54,809 nucleotides of DNA, taken from Cohaesibacter haloalkalitolerans (GTDB lineage Bacteria > Pseudomonadota > Alphaproteobacteria > Rhizobiales > Cohaesibacteraceae). Of the stretch, positions 53,630-54,809 are shown one piece after another; the first letter of the stretch is position 1, and each line of letters begins with the position of its first letter. The stretch is taken from positions 1-54,809 of the forward strand of contig NZ_QNUM01000014.1 in NCBI RefSeq assembly GCF_003574655.1, in the 5' to 3' direction. Both the position numbers and the translations under genes were made by a program. Under the pieces are notes generated by a model, which saw nothing but the letters and a program-made list of their open reading frames with translations, ran no database searches and was not told the DNA's origin.

Positions 53630-54556
53630 TCAGATGGACGGAGTCATGAAATCCGGAACGATGCCGCTTTTCCTGATCGCTTCGAACGGATCCTGCCTTC
53701 GGAGAAATCCGTGGTCCGTTACCAACACAGAACCCCACCCCCTGACACGAGCACCCCAGATATCCGTGTGCAGACTGTCGCCCATCATTGCGATTCGATG
53801 CGGCGTAACAGTGTCGCCCAAACGGCGCTCGACCTCATCATAGACACTGGCAAATGGCTTGCCATGAAAAATCATTGACAGACCGGGCACGCGATCAAGC
53901 AGATCGTGGGCGTAATAGCCCGGTTCGACCGTCAGCCCCGTCTCGCGCGGCGCGACCAGGTCCGGGTTGGCGACAACGACAGGCCGAGCTTTCCTTGCAA
54001 GACTGGCAACCAGCAGTTCCTGTCTCTCGCCCGTCCAGCTTTCACTTGATAGGATCAGAAAGGCATCGGCCTGATCATATGTTGCCGCCTCGTCCAACAG
54101 GCTGTGACATTTAACCGCCAACTCTTCGGGCATAAAATCTTTGGGGGCGACAACACCCCAGACAAGGCTAGCGTCGAATTCCCCCAAATGCATTTCGCAA
54201 ACGGCGCGCGAAGAAATAAGCTCGTCATCTCGAAATGAAAAACCGAGCTTTTCAAATTTTTCAACGACTTGCTCAAACCGATAAGAAGCTGCATTGGTCA
54301 AGACGAAGAGGCGTTTTCCCGCTTTGCGAAGCTGATCAATTTGCTCACATGCGCCTTCGATAGCCCTATCACCAATATTGAGAACTCCGAACGCATCAAA
54401 CACGAAGGCATCGAACTGGCCCGCAATGTCGGCGAGGCTGGAAATTGCAGAGATGTCGCCCAAGTCACGCTGAAGCACCGGCAACAGCGGGAACCGCTCC
54501 CGCACAGCTTCATACCGATTGAAGGCCTCTTCCGAACTCAATGTAGCTTGTGACAT
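53630..54556 (-). CDS. HAD-IIA family hydrolase (TIGR01459/CECR5-like)
   Basis: A 308-residue HAD protein with motif I FDAFGVL (D54; the usual second Asp is F56), motif II VLTNAAS, motif III lysine in FHGKPF and motif IV MMGDSLHTDIWGA. The replaced second Asp is typical of a subfamily common in alphaproteobacteria, whose substrates are unknown; sugar phosphates are the usual guess. It is transcribed toward the cluster, with 176 bases between them, so it may or may not be cotranscribed. Confidence 0.85.
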   Translation of the reverse strand: MSQATLSSEEAFNRYEAVRERFPLLPVLQRDLGDISAISSLADIAGQFDAFVFDAFGVLNIGDRAIEGACEQIDQLRKAGKRLFVLTNAASYRFEQVVEKFEKLGFSFRDDELISSRAVCEMHLGEFDASLVWGVVAPKDFMPEELAVKCHSLLDEAATYDQADAFLILSSESWTGERQELLVASLARKARPVVVANPDLVAPRETGLTVEPGYYAHDLLDRVPGLSMIFHGKPFASVYDEVERRLGDTVTPHRIAMMGDSLHTDIWGARVRGWGSVLVTDHGFLRRQDPFEAIRKSGIVPDFMTPSI

Positions 54557-54590
54557 TCCAACTATCCCACGATAAAATATTGGTCTTGCC

Positions 54591-54625
54591 TTAGCACAGA
54601 CGTCAGCCGTTGTTCTACGTGCTAA
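54591..54625. repeat. Spaced inverted repeat upstream of the HAD gene
   Basis: TTAGCAC and GTGCTAA, perfect 7-base arms with a 21-base spacer, 35 bases upstream of the HAD start codon. It could be a regulator site. The rest of 54557-54690 shows only an AT-rich TATTTTAT stretch that may be the -10 of the HAD gene. Confidence 0.3.
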
Positions 54626-54690
54626 CCTTTGTTACCCACGAGGGTGTTGGATTCCCCCTTCGCCGTCCTTTTTTTGAGCATAAGAACGCC

Positions 54691-54726
54691 AAACCCCCCG
54701 TCAGTACGCGACTGAGCGGGGGGTTT
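54691..54726. terminator. Terminator of the rRNA operon
   Basis: AAACCCCCC and GGGGGGTTT form a 9-base-pair stem with inner partial pairing (TCAG/CTGA), 20 bases beyond the end of the 5S rRNA in the minus direction, followed there by TTTGGCGTTCTTAT. It isolates the HAD gene and the 15-gene cluster from rRNA transcription. Confidence 0.8.
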
Positions 54727-54746
54727 TAGGCATTGTTTGTTATTAG

Positions 54747-54809
54747 CAGGCCCGGCAGCGACCTACTCTCCCACGTCTTGAGACGGAGTACCATTGGCGC
54801 AGAGGATAT
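54747..54809 (-). rRNA. 5S ribosomal RNA, 3' part (cut by window edge)
   Basis: On the minus strand the window ends with the 3' half of a 5S rRNA: GCGCCAATGGTACT, then GTCTCAAGACGTGGGAGAG, then GTAGGTCGCTGCCGGG. The GGGAGAGTAGGTC-GCTGCC end is the standard bacterial form and fits alphaproteobacteria. The 16S and 23S genes should lie to the right. Confidence 0.92.

Noticed and set aside
1-54809. CRISPR arrays, insertion sequences, prophage or integration sites
   Set aside because: No direct-repeat arrays, transposase, integrase or phage proteins are visible anywhere, and the only RNA gene at the edges is the 5S rRNA.

Overview
The window looks like a chromosomal segment of an alphaproteobacterium, probably a marine member of the Hyphomicrobiales (genus not determinable by eye). 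The reasons are a GC-rich genome with AT-rich promoters, the 5S rRNA sequence at the right edge, and the mix of ABC and TRAP solute-uptake loci. I see no phage genes, insertion sequences, tRNAs or CRISPR repeats. Almost everything lies on the minus strand.

Layout, left to right. (1) 1-1811: uxaA and the start of uxaB, the galacturonate/altronate branch, both minus, with a promoter and a perfect inverted repeat upstream. (2) 2291-4234: a TPR-sulfotransferase fusion. (3) 4529-8787: an aspartate/aromatic aminotransferase divergent from a three-gene heteromeric FAD/[2Fe-2S] amine dehydrogenase (HcnC-, HcnA- and HcnB-like order). (4) 8810-14281: nikR-nikABCDE, a nickel-type ABC importer. A NikR operator (GTATGA-N16-TCATAC) lies directly before nikA, but the NikR protein seems to lack the four canonical nickel ligands. 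(5) 14496-16058: a GGDEF-EAL protein. (6) 16267-24827: a deoxyribose-type locus. deoC, a complete sugar ABC importer, a DUF4432 mutarotase-like protein and a PfkB kinase form one minus-strand operon, divergent from a close DeoR homologue. A DeoR-type palindrome lies between them. (7) 24906-26510: TRAP dctQ-dctP without a dctM.

(8) 26755-53453 is the most unusual part: one 26.7-kb array of 15 genes, all minus, with nearly all junctions overlapping or a few bases apart. Reading in the direction of transcription it encodes: a five-helix membrane protein with a long disordered tail; a MoxR AAA+ ATPase; a DUF58 protein; a BatA-like VWA membrane protein; a two-VWA membrane protein; an unknown protein; a RavA-like AAA+ ATPase; two further unknown proteins; two small membrane proteins; a 2,516-residue single-pass protein that looks like a chain of beta-propellers; an unknown protein; an M48-type membrane metalloprotease; and a small acidic protein. 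The MoxR-DUF58-BatA-VWA core is a known theme. The combination with a second RavA-type ATPase, the giant protein and the metalloprotease is one I do not recognise. My working inference is a two-ATPase, VWA-scaffolded envelope machine that assembles or monitors a very large periplasmic protein.

(9) 53630-54809: a HAD-IIA hydrolase, a strong terminator, and the 3' end of a 5S rRNA belonging to an rRNA operon that enters from the right.
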